Below are positions 48,801 through 58,001 of a stretch of DNA of 64,000 nucleotides, one piece after another. Made by a program: the position numbers and the translations under genes. Below the pieces are notes generated by a model that saw only the letters and a program-made list of their open reading frames with translations, searched no databases and had not been told where the DNA came from. Numbering within the stretch: the stretch's first letter is position 1; each line of letters starts with the position of its first letter. Origin of the DNA: Pseudomonas viciae (lineage in GTDB: Bacteria > Pseudomonadota > Gammaproteobacteria > Pseudomonadales > Pseudomonadaceae). The stretch is from the NCBI RefSeq assembly GCF_004786035.1, contig NZ_CP035088.1, positions 6,223,001 through 6,287,000 on the forward strand, written 5' to 3'.

Positions 48801-51800
48801 CGAGTTCATCGAGCATGTCGATCAGCGCTTCATGGGCGCGCTGCGCCTCCTGGAAAAATCCGTCGCTGACCGCCAGGCTGCTTTCTTCCACCGCCCCATA
48901 GAGGTCAAGCAAGGCTTCACAGAGTTCGTCCACCGGGTGCAAATCGGCCAGGTGCGCGCCTTCGCCGAGGGTGGTCAACTCATCCAGCAACGCACTCAGC
49001 TCCTGGCCTTCGCCCGGGTGCTGCTGCCAGCGTTGCAACAGGCTTTCGGCGTCCAGCAGGATGTCCATGCCCTGGGCGAGGAAGTTGTTGATCAGTTGCG
49101 GATCACGCTTGGTTCGCAGCCCTTTGTCCGGTGCGCTGAGGGCTGTTTGCAGACGCTCGGCCAACAGGGCCTGGACGCGCTGAATCAGCGACTCGGCGCC
49201 GGGAATCGCGGCCAGCGGTTCGCTGTGCAACCGGCGCAGGCCCTGGCGCAGCAGGCCTTCGGCCTCCAGCAGCAGTTCGACCTCATCCAGGTCGAGGGCG
49301 ATCAAGTGCGCCTTGTATTCCCGGGCCAGCTCGTCCATCGCGCCGGCCAGCTCGGCGATCGGCAGCACACCGGCCATGGATGCACTGCCCTTGAGAGTGT
49401 GCAAAGCCCGCTGCAGCTCATCGCTGGCCTGCAATGGCAGGTGGTCGGCAGTCTGGTCGAGAAATCGATTGAGGCTGGCGAGGTGACCCTGGGCTTCGGT
49501 GTCGAAGATCTTCAGCAGCAACGGATCAAGGGCGGCCACATCCTGCTCGTCTTCGTCTGCCTCGTCGCTGCCTTTGGCCAGGGCGTGGGCGCGAGCAGCC
49601 AGGCGGTCGACATCGTCGCGCTGGCGCTGGTGATTGGCAGCGAACTCGCTGACCAGGGTCGGCAACAACTGCACCGTTTCCTCGATCAATTGGCGAGCTG
49701 AAGCACTCGGTTCGACGCTGTGCTCCAGCACCCGGTTAAGCAGGTTTTCCACGGCCCAGGCCAGCTCTCCCAGCACCAACGCCCGGACCATCCGGCCGCT
49801 GCCCTTGAGGGTATGGAAGGCTCGGCGCAGCTCACTCAGGGCGCCATGGTCGTCGGGATGAGCGTTCCAACGCGGCAGGTATTCGCGCAGGACATCCAGC
49901 ACTTCGCCAGTTTCCTCAAGAAAGACCTCACGCAACTCATCGTCCACCGGGTGTTCATCCACCGGCGGCGGTAGCAGGCTGCCAGGGGTGTTCCTGGCCG
50001 GAGGGTTGACCGCCAGGACCGGGCTGGCGAGCACTTCGGCCAGGGACTGCACAGTCTGCGGGTCATCCAGCTCCTGCAAGTCCTGCATCAACTGGGCTTC
50101 GTTGGGGCTCAGCACATCATCGAGCAATGGCACACGGGCTTCGTCGGGGAAATAGCCGAGCACAGCCAAGCTCTTTTCAACCACATCCAGCAAGGGCTCG
50201 CCAGGGGTTTGCGGGTCTTCGCTCAAACGCTCCAGGTAGTATTCGAGGCCAGTGATGGCATCGGCCAGGTGATCGAGTTCTTCCCAACCCGGCTGGGCAT
50301 GGTCCAGCAGCAGGTGTTCGCGGATAAAACCGTTGCAAGCCTCCACCAGGCTGGCAGCGCGACTCAGGGGGATCATCGCCAGCGCGCCACGCACCTGGGT
50401 CAGCAGCGCCGGCAAGGGTTGCAATTGCTCGCTGTTCCAGTCGGCGTCGATGTAGTCGACGATCATGTCCTTGGCCTGTTGCAGGCAGGTGTGGGCTTCC
50501 TTGATGACGATCTGGTGAATCTGGGTCAGGTCGGTGGTGGGCAGGTGGGTCTCTTCGCGACTCTCCGGCTCGACGGTGCCGACCATGCCGGCCAGGGTCG
50601 CTTCGACATAGAGCAAGGCTCCAGCGACGTCCATGAGCGTTGCGTCATCCGGCTCGCGCTGGCCTTGGGCAAGGCTCAACACCACCGCCAATTGATCGAT
50701 GATGACCTTGCGCGGCTGACCGAAGCCGAGCACCGCCAAGGTATCGGCGATCTGCCGCAGGGGCGCCAACAGGCTGTCCAGTTCAGAGGCGTGCTGGCGG
50801 TCGCTGCGTACGAACAGGTCAAGGCGCTCCTTGACCCGCACCAGCTCTTCGCAGAGCGCGGTGAGCACCGAGCGCATGGCATCGCGGTCGGGCCCGGCCA
50901 GACGCGCGCGTTCCTCGTCGACCATGGCGCTGTCGGGCAGCGCGTCGTCCAGTGAGTAGCGTTCTTTCATGATCTGCATCTGCCCGCTGGGATGTTCGGC
51001 CTTGGCAATATAGAACAACAAGCTCTTGAGCAAGTGTGGCGGTGCCGGTTGATTGATGCCAAGCATGCCCTGGTCCAGCAGGCGCTTGAGCTCCTTGTCG
51101 GTTTCCTTGAACAGGCTGCGCAACGCCGGGCTATTGGCGATGCGTCCGTCGCGAATGCCTTCGACCAGCGCCGAAGCCACCTGCCACAAGGCATTGAGTG
51201 GCGCCCCGGCACACAGCCCTTCCAGGCGAAGGAAAACTTTGGCCAGATACCCGAGGTGGGTGGCGTCATCCTGTTCACGCAACAGGCCCACCAGGGCCAT
51301 TTGCAGGGTCTGGCGCAATTTGCGCAAGGTGTGTGGCAGGTCCGCCGGCTCGAGCCGCTTCAATGCCTCGTCGCTGAGCGCCGCGATGTCCGGCAGCTCG
51401 GGACTGAACAGGCTGGTCTCCGACAACAGGCTCTCGCCCCGGGCGCTGCGCAAGTCGTTGATCAGCGGCAGCACCACCAGCGGCAGGTCGCGTCGGGCGC
51501 CCTGGATGCGCTCCAGGTAGATCGGCAACTGGCCCAGGGACTGGCTCAACAGGCTGATGGCTTCGTCGCGATGGGCGATGCGGTTGTCCAGCAGGGCGGC
51601 GCACAGCTGCTCCATCTCCTCGGCCAGCAGCGCCGCACCATAGAACTCGACCATCAGCAGGCCGCCGTGGACCTGGTGAATGCAGGCCAGGCATTGCCCG
51701 AGGGCGTCCGACGCCTGCGGATCATCCACCAGCCGGTTGAGGGCCAGATGGGCCTGCTTCAGCGTTTCGGCAATCTCGCCCTTGACCCATTCGAGGGCCA

Positions 51801-51822
51801 CATAGTCGTGCCGATCACCCAT
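45889..51822 (-). CDS. chpA: Multi-Hpt hybrid histidine kinase ChpA
   Basis: 1977 aa. ATG 51822 (MGDRHDYVALEWVKGEIAET) has GGAGTGGTT upstream. Canonical phosphotransfer boxes HTLKG occur at about residues 669, 806, 1112 and 1253; degenerate Hpt-like modules occur at the N-terminus (HQVHGGLLM) and about 949 (LTTLGEGAHLADLHPV). The CheA core follows: dimerisation near 1400-1480, N-box HMLRNAVDHGLE (about 1564), G-box DIRDDGAGVPLDAVR and GRGVGMDVV, CheW-like domain about 1700-1830, and a C-terminal receiver (VLVVDDSVTV, LLDIEMPRMDGFE, GKPY). It controls type-IV-pilus twitching through PilG/PilH. The Gln/Pro-rich linkers are expected. Confidence 0.95.
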   Translation of the reverse strand: MGDRHDYVALEWVKGEIAETLKQAHLALNRLVDDPQASDALGQCLACIHQVHGGLLMVEFYGAALLAEEMEQLCAALLDNRIAHRDEAISLLSQSLGQLPIYLERIQGARRDLPLVVLPLINDLRSARGESLLSETSLFSPELPDIAALSDEALKRLEPADLPHTLRKLRQTLQMALVGLLREQDDATHLGYLAKVFLRLEGLCAGAPLNALWQVASALVEGIRDGRIANSPALRSLFKETDKELKRLLDQGMLGINQPAPPHLLKSLLFYIAKAEHPSGQMQIMKERYSLDDALPDSAMVDEERARLAGPDRDAMRSVLTALCEELVRVKERLDLFVRSDRQHASELDSLLAPLRQIADTLAVLGFGQPRKVIIDQLAVVLSLAQGQREPDDATLMDVAGALLYVEATLAGMVGTVEPESREETHLPTTDLTQIHQIVIKEAHTCLQQAKDMIVDYIDADWNSEQLQPLPALLTQVRGALAMIPLSRAASLVEACNGFIREHLLLDHAQPGWEELDHLADAITGLEYYLERLSEDPQTPGEPLLDVVEKSLAVLGYFPDEARVPLLDDVLSPNEAQLMQDLQELDDPQTVQSLAEVLASPVLAVNPPARNTPGSLLPPPVDEHPVDDELREVFLEETGEVLDVLREYLPRWNAHPDDHGALSELRRAFHTLKGSGRMVRALVLGELAWAVENLLNRVLEHSVEPSASARQLIEETVQLLPTLVSEFAANHQRQRDDVDRLAARAHALAKGSDEADEDEQDVAALDPLLLKIFDTEAQGHLASLNRFLDQTADHLPLQASDELQRALHTLKGSASMAGVLPIAELAGAMDELAREYKAHLIALDLDEVELLLEAEGLLRQGLRRLHSEPLAAIPGAESLIQRVQALLAERLQTALSAPDKGLRTKRDPQLINNFLAQGMDILLDAESLLQRWQQHPGEGQELSALLDELTTLGEGAHLADLHPVDELCEALLDLYGAVEESSLAVSDGFFQEAQRAHEALIDMLDELAAGQHVHPQPERVQALRSLLEASLDPSATGLIRSDGSRTLSIRELGNATAELERSAPASTTVDDDIAAIFLEEAQDILESAAQALQRWLADPENGAPLSSLQRDLHTLKGGAKMADVRPVTDLAQELENLYEGLVDRRYSHSEELEQLLNSSHERLDLLLGQLQQGQPLGDPVALIDAIRRFRQDKPNAIETGGPTQGDGAGHDPELLEIFLEEGFDILDSSGAALLRWQEEPSNRQAVETLLRDLHTLKGGARMVEIVPIGDLAHELENLYEGLSAGLLQPTPALFALLQSSHDRIAQMLDAVRAGHPCPLADRLIEQIQAVNHPQEHEAPEVVSIPEPVPVPSVAPPPVPARTEPAAPGDGADMVKVSAELLDDLVNLAGETSIFRGRIEQQVNDARVALSEMETTIERMRDQLRRLDTETQGRILSRQQVEAERLGYEEFDPLEMDRHSQLQQLSRALFESASDLLDLKETLDRSNHDAENLLQQQGRINTELQEGLMRTRMVPFERMLPRLKRIVRQVAQELGKDVEFVVGNADGEMDRNVLERMAAPLEHMLRNAVDHGLEPADVRIAAGKPARGRISLDLSREGGDIIFDIRDDGAGVPLDAVRRKAIKRGLLAPDSEMNDRDVLQFILQPGFSTAEKITQISGRGVGMDVVHEEVRQLGGSMVIDSTPGQGVHFRIRLPFTVAVNRALMVQCHEDQYAIPLNTIESIVRVLPAELDGYYQRDPPTYTYAGQRYELCYLGELLKTGARPKLLGQSQPLPVLLMQCNERHIAVQVDATAGTREIVVKSLGPQFSAVQGLSGATILGDGRVVLILDLLAPIRALPHQVPRRPAATQGEGEHQRPLLVLVVDDSVTVRKVTSRLLERHGMHVLTAKDGVDAMALLAEHSPDLMLLDIEMPRMDGFEVATQVRNDPRLAHLPIIMITSRTGQKHRDRAMAIGVNDYLGKPYQESVLLDSIAHWSKTHA

Positions 51823-51868
51823 AACCACTCCAAATCAACAGTCGTATGCCTGTGGTACGGCCCAGAAC

Positions 51869-51966
51869 CCCGTGGCGAGGGAGCTTGCTCGCGCTTGAGC
51901 GCGCAGCGCTCACAAAATCCCTGGGGCGGCTACGCCCCCCAGCGGGAGCAAGCTCCCTCGCCACAA
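51869..51966. repeat. Family B palindromic repeat between pilJ and chpA
   Basis: CCGTGGCGAGGGAGCTTGCT and GCAAGCTCCCTCGCCACA ends, same centre (GCGCAGCGCTCACAAAATCC, GGGGCGGCTACGCCCCCC) as at 36630-36727. It occupies the place where pilK is found in P. aeruginosa. Confidence 0.87.
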
Positions 51967-52007
51967 AAGCACCCATGCCACAGGTAGATCCCCTCCCAGC
52001 AGACCAG

Positions 52008-54068
52008 TCACCCCTTGTCATCCTCAACCACCGGCCCCGCCGGCAAGGTAAACCCCGACACCGAACGACGCAGCTGGCTGGCCATTTTCGCCAGGTTGCC
52101 GATGCTCTCGGCGGTGGCGGTGGAGCCGGACGAGGTTTGCGTAGTGATCTGCTGGATCACGTTCATGGTCAAGGAAATCTGCCCCGCCGAGGTGGTCTGT
52201 TGCTGAGCCGCGTTGGAAATGCTCTGGATCAGCGCCGCCAGGGTCTTGGACACGCCTTCGATTTCCTCCAGCGCGACGCCGGCATCCTGGGCCAGCCGCG
52301 CGCCGCGCACCACTTCGGTGGTGGTCTGCTCCATGGAAATCACCGCCTCGTTGGTGTCGGCCTGGATCGCCCGCACCAGGGTCTCGATTTGCCGGGTCGC
52401 CGCCGAAGAGCGTTCCGCCAGGCGCTGCACTTCATCGGCCACCACCGCGAACCCGCGCCCGGCATCACCGGCCATGGACGCCTGGATCGCGGCGTTGAGC
52501 GCCAGGATGTTGGTCTGGTCGGCGATGTCGTCGATCAGGCTGACAATGTCGCCAATTTCCTGGGATGACTCACCCAGGCGCTTGATGCGCTTGGCGGTGT
52601 CCTGGATCTGCTCGCGAATGTTGTCCATGCCATGAATGGTGTTGTGCACCACCTCGTTGCCCTTGTTGGCGATTTCCACCGAGCGCTCGGCCACCGCCGA
52701 CGATTCGGCGGCATTGGCCGAGACCTGGTCGATGGACTGGGCCATTTCATTAATTGAAGTCGAAGCTTCGCTGATCTGCTGGGCCTGATGCTCGGAAGCC
52801 TGGGCCAGGTGCATGGCCGTGGCCTGGGTCTCCTGCACCGCAGCGGCGACCTGGCCGGCGGTGAGGTTGATGGTGGCGACCAGGTCCCGCAGTTGATCCA
52901 CCGAGTAATTGATGGAGTCAGCGATGGTGCCGGTGAAGTCTTCAGTGACCGACGCGGTGACGGTCAAATCGCCGTCGGCCAGGTCTTCGATTTCGTCCAG
53001 AAGACGCATGATCGCGTTCTGGTTGCGCTCGTTCTTTTCCGCGGTTTCGCGCAGTTGGCGGTTGGTTTCACGGACCATCACCAGCCCGATCAGGATGATC
53101 GACATCAGCGCCAGCAAGCCGAGCACATAGCCGCCAATGCTATTAACGGAGCGTCCGCCGGCCAGGTTCTCGAAGGCCGTGGCCAGGTGCGAGGCTTCGT
53201 CGAGCAGGGTTTGCGACAGGTTGAAGATGTTGCCGGCCGATTCACGAACCTTGAATAGCTCCGGGGAGGTTTCGAGGATTTCGTCCACCGAACCCGAGAC
53301 AAACTCGAAGAGTTCACTGATTTCAGCCAGCCGTGCCCGGGCGTCGCGGTCCTGGACCTGGGAGATCTTCAAGGTCGGGTCGCCTTGCAACATGCCATTG
53401 AGCACCTGGCCGAAGCGTGCGGCGTCGCGACCAAAGGTGTCGGCGGCCTGGCTGGCGTTTTCGTCCCCGGCCAGCACGGTATTCACCGCGCCGAGAATCC
53501 GCTCGGCCAGCAGCGACTGACGCTGGGCCATGGCCACCTGGGCGGCGGGCGCGCCGCGCTGGAGCAGGATTTCGACGACTTTTTCGTACTCGACCTGCAA
53601 CTGCGGCACGGTTTCGGCCAGGGTCGCCGCCACCTGATGCAGCGACAATACGGTCTGCTCGCTGGAGAGAATGGCGTCGGCGTTCTTCAGCAGGTGCTCC
53701 CAGTCCAGCTGCACGGCACGCATCTGCGGACGCAGAGTGGCGGGCGCCGGTGGCAGGCCGGTCACTGGATCACCCTGTTTCAGATAACCCCAGCGCTGGG
53801 CGAAATCATTGCGCGCGTCACTCAACAACTTGAACGCCGCAGGTTTGCCGGCGGCGGCTTCGGTGGCGTTCTTGGCGATGCGTTGGGACAGCACGCGCAA
53901 TTCACCGGCGTGGCCGATGTACTGTTTGTCGTAGGTCGATTGAGTGTTGAGGTAAGCGAAATTGGCGAACAGCAGCATGATGAAGACAATCAGCGCGACG
54001 AACAGCACGATGATCTGCGAACGACTGCGCGACGCTTCCAGTGGCTTGCCTGTTTTTGCTTTGATCAT
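52008..54068 (-). CDS. pilJ: Methyl-accepting chemotaxis protein PilJ
   Basis: 686 aa. Start at 54068 ([20 protein letters not shown]). TM1 about 20-42 ([19 protein letters not shown]), a periplasmic double PilJ-type helical domain ([20 protein letters not shown]), TM2 about 335-355 ([18 protein letters not shown]), HAMP-like linker ([11 protein letters not shown]), and signalling domain with tip [21 protein letters not shown] near 523. Receptor of the Pil-Chp pathway, polar inner membrane. The family-typical E/Q methylation segments exist, but the local genes for methylation enzymes are missing. Confidence 0.95.
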   Translation of the reverse strand: MIKAKTGKPLEASRSRSQIIVLFVALIVFIMLLFANFAYLNTQSTYDKQYIGHAGELRVLSQRIAKNATEAAAGKPAAFKLLSDARNDFAQRWGYLKQGDPVTGLPPAPATLRPQMRAVQLDWEHLLKNADAILSSEQTVLSLHQVAATLAETVPQLQVEYEKVVEILLQRGAPAAQVAMAQRQSLLAERILGAVNTVLAGDENASQAADTFGRDAARFGQVLNGMLQGDPTLKISQVQDRDARARLAEISELFEFVSGSVDEILETSPELFKVRESAGNIFNLSQTLLDEASHLATAFENLAGGRSVNSIGGYVLGLLALMSIILIGLVMVRETNRQLRETAEKNERNQNAIMRLLDEIEDLADGDLTVTASVTEDFTGTIADSINYSVDQLRDLVATINLTAGQVAAAVQETQATAMHLAQASEHQAQQISEASTSINEMAQSIDQVSANAAESSAVAERSVEIANKGNEVVHNTIHGMDNIREQIQDTAKRIKRLGESSQEIGDIVSLIDDIADQTNILALNAAIQASMAGDAGRGFAVVADEVQRLAERSSAATRQIETLVRAIQADTNEAVISMEQTTTEVVRGARLAQDAGVALEEIEGVSKTLAALIQSISNAAQQQTTSAGQISLTMNVIQQITTQTSSGSTATAESIGNLAKMASQLRRSVSGFTLPAGPVVEDDKG

Positions 54069-54115
54069 CGGTTCTCGCCTGTACTGCCCAAGACCCCACC
54101 CCACCGCCACCCCAT

Positions 54116-54206
54116 TGTGGGAGCGAGCTTGCTCGCGATGGCGCCAGCACAGTCAATATTGACGCAAGCTGTACCGCCGCTATCGCGAGCAAGCTCGCTC
54201 CCACAG
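54116..54206. repeat. REPIN between pilI and pilJ
   Basis: TGTGGGAGCGAGCTTGCTCG and TATCGCGAGCAAGCTCGCTC, inverted and about 40 bp apart, inside the pilGHIJ-chpA operon. Confidence 0.88.
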
Positions 54207-54224
54207 GGGCCGCATTACGGCCTG

Positions 54225-54764
54225 TTAAATTGCCACATCCATGAACCCCGGCGAGCGCGTCAACGCAAACGGGCTGAACACTCGCCACTGGCGCTCGCCG
54301 CGAAAACGACCTTTGACGAAGGCCGCCTCCGGGCCGTCGAGATCGTCCGCAAGCGTCGTTTCCAAGCTGTCCTGGGCGAAATGCTGCAGCCCGAGGACCT
54401 CGTCCACCAACAACCCGGTGAACACCTCGTCGTGATCGACCACCAACACCCGCCGCTGCTTGCGCACCGACGAGAGCTCATGCCCGAAGAAACCGCACAG
54501 GTCCATCAGTGGCAACAATCGCCCACGCAGGTTAGCCACACCACGAACCCATGGCTTGACCCCGGGCAAGTGCGTGTAACGCGGCTCATGCAGCACTTCA
54601 CTGACTTCGCCCATGGGCGCCACGTACCAGTGTTCACCCAAGCGAAAGCCGATGCCGCTCCAACCGGCGCGATGGGTCGGCTGGGAAGGCAGGTCCGCCC
54701 CCAGCAGCCGGCAGCGCCGATCGATCTGCAGTAGCAGCTCGAATGCCGTCAGGGATTGGCTCAT
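54225..54764 (-). CDS. pilI: CheW-like adaptor PilI
   Basis: 179 aa. CheW domain with WSGIGFRLGEHWYVAPMGEVSEVL, GVKPWVRGVANLRGRLLPLMDL and RVLVVDHDEVFTGLLVDEVLGLQHF. Start MSQSLTAFELLLQID; it lies 10 bp after pilH, suggesting co-transcription. Couples PilJ to ChpA; in P. aeruginosa it is needed for twitching. Confidence 0.93.
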   Translation of the reverse strand: MSQSLTAFELLLQIDRRCRLLGADLPSQPTHRAGWSGIGFRLGEHWYVAPMGEVSEVLHEPRYTHLPGVKPWVRGVANLRGRLLPLMDLCGFFGHELSSVRKQRRVLVVDHDEVFTGLLVDEVLGLQHFAQDSLETTLADDLDGPEAAFVKGRFRGERQWRVFSPFALTRSPGFMDVAI

Positions 54765-54774
54765 GGCCGAGCCA

Positions 54775-55140
54775 TCAACCCGCCAGCACTTTGTTCAAGG
54801 TCGCGATCAGGGTTTCTTCGTCCACCGGCTTGGTCAGGTAATCCTTCGCCCCTTGGCGCGTGCCCCAGACCTTGTCGGTGTCCTGGTCCTTGGTGGTGAT
54901 GATGATCACCGGGATGTGCCCGGTGTCCGGGTCCTTGGTCAACTGGCGCGTGGCCTGGAAACCGTTGAGGCCGGGCATGACGATGTCCATCAGCACGGCA
55001 TCGGGTTTTTCCTGGCGGGCCAGGGCCACGCCGTCGGCGCCGTTTTCGGCCTTCAGGACCTGATGGCCGTGCTTTTCCAGCATACCGGTCAGTTTGTACA
55101 TTTCGGTCGGCGAATCATCGACGATCAGAATACGTGCCAT
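54775..55140 (-). CDS. pilH: Response regulator PilH
   Basis: 121 aa single receiver domain. Start at 55140 (MARILIVDDSPTEMYKLTGM). Phospho-acceptor Asp in AVLMDIVMPGLNGFQATRQL, Thr in IIIITTKDQ, Lys in YLTKPVDEE. Output by phosphotransfer and interaction only; in P. aeruginosa it acts on pilus retraction/phosphate balance. It lies 46 bp downstream of pilG. Confidence 0.95.
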   Translation of the reverse strand: MARILIVDDSPTEMYKLTGMLEKHGHQVLKAENGADGVALARQEKPDAVLMDIVMPGLNGFQATRQLTKDPDTGHIPVIIITTKDQDTDKVWGTRQGAKDYLTKPVDEETLIATLNKVLAG

Positions 55141-55186
55141 GGTCTTCCCCATTTTTGTCGACCCCAGGCCCGTTGGCCGAGCGTCA

Positions 55187-55615
55187 TTAATGTGCCTGGT
55201 GCGGCTGGACAGCGATAAAGCCCGGAACATGGGCCTGTATTGCCCCCAACAGTTCTTCCTTGCTGAACGGTTTGGTCAAAAACTGATCGGAACCGACGAT
55301 GCGCCCCTTGGCCTTGTCGAACAACCCGTCCCGGGACGACAGCATGATCACCGGCGTGGCCTTGAACGCGCTGTTGTTCTTGATCAGGGCGCAGGTCTGG
55401 TAACCGTCCAGGCGCGGCATCATGATGTCGACAAAGATGATGCCCGGATGATGGTCGGCGATCTTGGCCAGGGCGTCGAAGCCGTCGATGGCCGTGATTA
55501 CCTCGCACCCCACGTTGCGCAGCAGGGTTTCGGCGGTGCGGCGGATGGTCTTCGAGTCGTCGATGACCATGACCTTCAAGGCACTGGGTTGCTGCTGCGT
55601 AAGATGCTCTGCCAT
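55187..55615 (-). CDS. pilG: Response regulator PilG
   Basis: 142 aa. Start at 55615 (MAEHLTQQQPSALKVMVIDD); the frame extends to 55783 but that would run into the gshB promoter region. Receiver with VMVIDDSKTIRRTAETLL, Asp in IIFVDIMMPRLDGYQT, Lys in FLTKPFSKE. First gene of the Pil-Chp operon, divergent from gshB. It promotes pilus extension in P. aeruginosa. Confidence 0.94.
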   Translation of the reverse strand: MAEHLTQQQPSALKVMVIDDSKTIRRTAETLLRNVGCEVITAIDGFDALAKIADHHPGIIFVDIMMPRLDGYQTCALIKNNSAFKATPVIMLSSRDGLFDKAKGRIVGSDQFLTKPFSKEELLGAIQAHVPGFIAVQPHQAH

Positions 55616-55839
55616 TGCCACTGCTGACCGGTTTTTAACGCTTAAGAGTGAACGACAGCGCAAACCCTTGATGTTCAAGGCCCGCACGTCACATGGCAGC
55701 CTTTTTAGCACAGTCTCCATCGCCGATCTATCGGCCGCTCGGCGCGGTGGTTTTTCCTTGACCGCCAAACTTCCGGGCGCCACTCTGACGCCACTTTTTC
55801 ACGCCATTTGTGCCCATCAAATTTTCGAGGAACCAAGCC

Positions 55840-56793
55840 ATGAGCGTACGCGTCGGCATTGTCATGGACCCTATCGCCAGCATTTCCTATAAAAAGGATA
55901 GCTCGCTGGCCATGCTGCTGGCCGCTCAAAAGCGCGGCTGGGAGCTGTTCTACATGGAGCAGCGTGACCTCTACCAGGCCGAAGGCCAGGCGCGGGCGCG
56001 GATGAAGCCGCTGAAAGTCTTCGCCAACCCCGAAAAATGGTTTGAGCTGGGCACCGAAAGCGATGCGCTGCTGAGCGACCTGGACGTGATCCTGATGCGC
56101 AAGGATCCGCCATTCGACATGGAGTTCGTCTACTCCACCTACCTGCTTGAGCAAGCCGAAAACGCCGGTGTACTGGTGGTCAACAAGCCCCAGAGCCTGC
56201 GCGACTGCAACGAAAAACTGTTCGCCACGCTGTTCCCGCAGTGCACGCCGCCGACCATCGTCAGCCGGCGCCCGGATGTGCTGCGTGAATTTGCCGATCA
56301 TCACGGCGACGTGATCCTCAAGCCCCTGGACGGCATGGGCGGCTCCTCGATCTTCCGACACACCGCCGGCCACCCGAACCTCTCGGTGATCCTGGAAACC
56401 CTGACCTTGCACGGCAAGCAGCAGATCATGATCCAGGGTTACCTGCCGGCCATCATCGACGGCGACAAACGCATCCTGATGATCGACGGCGAACCAGTGG
56501 ATTATTGCCTGGCGCGCATCCCGGCAGCCGGCGAAACCCGCGGTAACCTGGCGGCCGGCGGTCGGGGCGAAGCCCGTCCGTTGACCGAGAAGGACCGCTG
56601 GATCGCGGCCCAGGTCGGCCCGACCCTGCGCGAGAAAGGCCTGTTGTTCGTGGGCCTGGACGTGATTGGCGAGCATTTGACGGAAATCAACGTCACCAGC
56701 CCGACCTGCATCCGCGAAATCGACAACGCCTTTGGCACTGACATCGGCGGGATGCTGATGGATGCCATCGATCAGAAGCTCAAGGCTCGTTGA
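55840..56793 (+). CDS. gshB: Glutathione synthetase
   Basis: 317 aa ATP-grasp enzyme joining gamma-glutamylcysteine and glycine. ATG 55840 (MSVRVGIVMDPIASISYKKD) follows CGAGGAACCAAGCC. ATP-grasp motifs: ILKPLDGMGGSSIFR, IQGYLPAIIDGDKRILMIDG, and the metal-binding INVTSPTCIREID. Cytoplasmic. Divergent from pilG and followed by tonB3. Confidence 0.97.
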   Translation: MSVRVGIVMDPIASISYKKDSSLAMLLAAQKRGWELFYMEQRDLYQAEGQARARMKPLKVFANPEKWFELGTESDALLSDLDVILMRKDPPFDMEFVYSTYLLEQAENAGVLVVNKPQSLRDCNEKLFATLFPQCTPPTIVSRRPDVLREFADHHGDVILKPLDGMGGSSIFRHTAGHPNLSVILETLTLHGKQQIMIQGYLPAIIDGDKRILMIDGEPVDYCLARIPAAGETRGNLAAGGRGEARPLTEKDRWIAAQVGPTLREKGLLFVGLDVIGEHLTEINVTSPTCIREIDNAFGTDIGGMLMDAIDQKLKAR

Positions 56794-56870
56794 TCCAGAT
56801 CCTGCTGAAGGAAACCCACATTGCGTTATCATGCCCGGCCTGAAAAAAACGCGATGTTGGTTTCCTTGTC

Positions 56871-57767
56871 ATGACTCTCCCGTCCGATCTGCCCCAAGAG
56901 CTCGCCCATCGTGGCGTGCGCCCGGCTGATCGCCTCGGTTTTACCCTGTTCCTGGCAGCGCTGATCCACCTGGCCCTGCTGCTGGGCGTCGGCTTTGCCA
57001 CGGTCGAACCCAAACAGATCAGCCAGACCCTGGAAATCACCCTGGCCACCTTCAAGAGCGAGATCAAGCCCAAGAAGGCCGATTTCCTGGCCCAGGAAAA
57101 CCAGCAAGGCAGCGGCACCCTGGAAAAAAAGGCGATCCCCAAGACCACCGAGATCGCGCCATTCCAGGACAACACGGTGCAGAAAGTCACCCCGCCGCCG
57201 TCGGCCAAGCCCGAGGTGCAGGAGACCGCGCCCAAGGCCGCCGTGACCACTGTGGCACCGAAGCCGAAAAAAGCCCCGGTCAAGGAAGAGGTCAAGCCCG
57301 ATCCCAAGCCCAAGGTCCCGGCACCGACTTTCGACAGTTCCCAACTGTCCAGTGACATCGCCAGCCTGGAAGCCGAACTGGCCCAGGAACAGCAGCTGTA
57401 CGCCAAACGCCCGCGCATCCACCGCCTGAGCGCCGCCTCGACCATGCGCGACAAGGGCGCCTGGTATAAGGACGAATGGCGCAAGAAGGTCGAGCGCATC
57501 GGCAACCTCAACTACCCCGACGAAGCCCGGCGCAAACAGATCTACGGCAACCTGCGGCTAATGGTCTCGATCAACCGCGACGGTTCGTTGTATGAAGTGC
57601 TGGTGCTGGAATCCTCCGGCCAGCCGCTGCTGGACCAGGCGGCCCAGCGGATCGTGCGCCTGGCCGCGCCGTTCGCGCCGTTTACCGGGGATTTGTCGGA
57701 CATCGACCGCCTGGAAATCATCCGCACCTGGAAATTCGCCCGGGGCGACCGCCTTTCCAGCAACTGA
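56871..57767 (+). CDS. tonB3: TonB-family energy transducer (TonB3-like)
   Basis: 298 aa. Cytoplasmic head of about 22 residues, one membrane anchor (LGFTLFLAALIHLALLLGVGF, about 23-43), a Pro/Lys-rich periplasmic spacer (about 110-150), and a C-terminal TonB domain with NLNYPDEARRKQIYGNLRLM, GSLYEVLVLESSGQPLLDQA and APFAPF. ExbB/ExbD genes are not adjacent. Placement between gshB and yqgE, next to pil genes, matches P. aeruginosa TonB3, which is tied to twitching. Which receptor it energises is unknown. Confidence 0.9.
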   Translation: MTLPSDLPQELAHRGVRPADRLGFTLFLAALIHLALLLGVGFATVEPKQISQTLEITLATFKSEIKPKKADFLAQENQQGSGTLEKKAIPKTTEIAPFQDNTVQKVTPPPSAKPEVQETAPKAAVTTVAPKPKKAPVKEEVKPDPKPKVPAPTFDSSQLSSDIASLEAELAQEQQLYAKRPRIHRLSAASTMRDKGAWYKDEWRKKVERIGNLNYPDEARRKQIYGNLRLMVSINRDGSLYEVLVLESSGQPLLDQAAQRIVRLAAPFAPFTGDLSDIDRLEIIRTWKFARGDRLSSN

Positions 57768-57782
57768 ACTGCCGCCAATCCC

Positions 57783-57876
57783 TTGTGGGAGCGGGCTTGC
57801 TCGCGAAGACGGCAGTCCTGCCCCAAGAGCGCTGTCGGATGTACCGGCCCCTTCGCGAGCAAGCCCGCTCCCACAG
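57783..57876. repeat. REPIN after tonB3
   Basis: TGTGGGAGCGGGCTTGCTCG and TTCGCGAGCAAGCCCGCTCC, inverted, with about 40 bp between. Confidence 0.88.
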
Positions 57877-58001
57877 TGGAGATGTGCATGGCTCGGGGTT
57901 TCTGGTGCTCCCACATTTGATCGGTGTCGCCAGCCAGTTCGAGGTATTTCCTGCACATCCCCAGCTTGTCAGTTCGCCCCTGCGCCGCCACACTAGCGCC
58001 T

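Noticed and set aside
45823..49701. 1292-codon open frame on the plus strand opposite chpA
   Set aside because: The antisense frame is kept open by high GC and third-position bias. It is rich in His/Gln/Arg, has no domain and no RBS, and the opposite strand encodes clear Hpt/CheA motifs.
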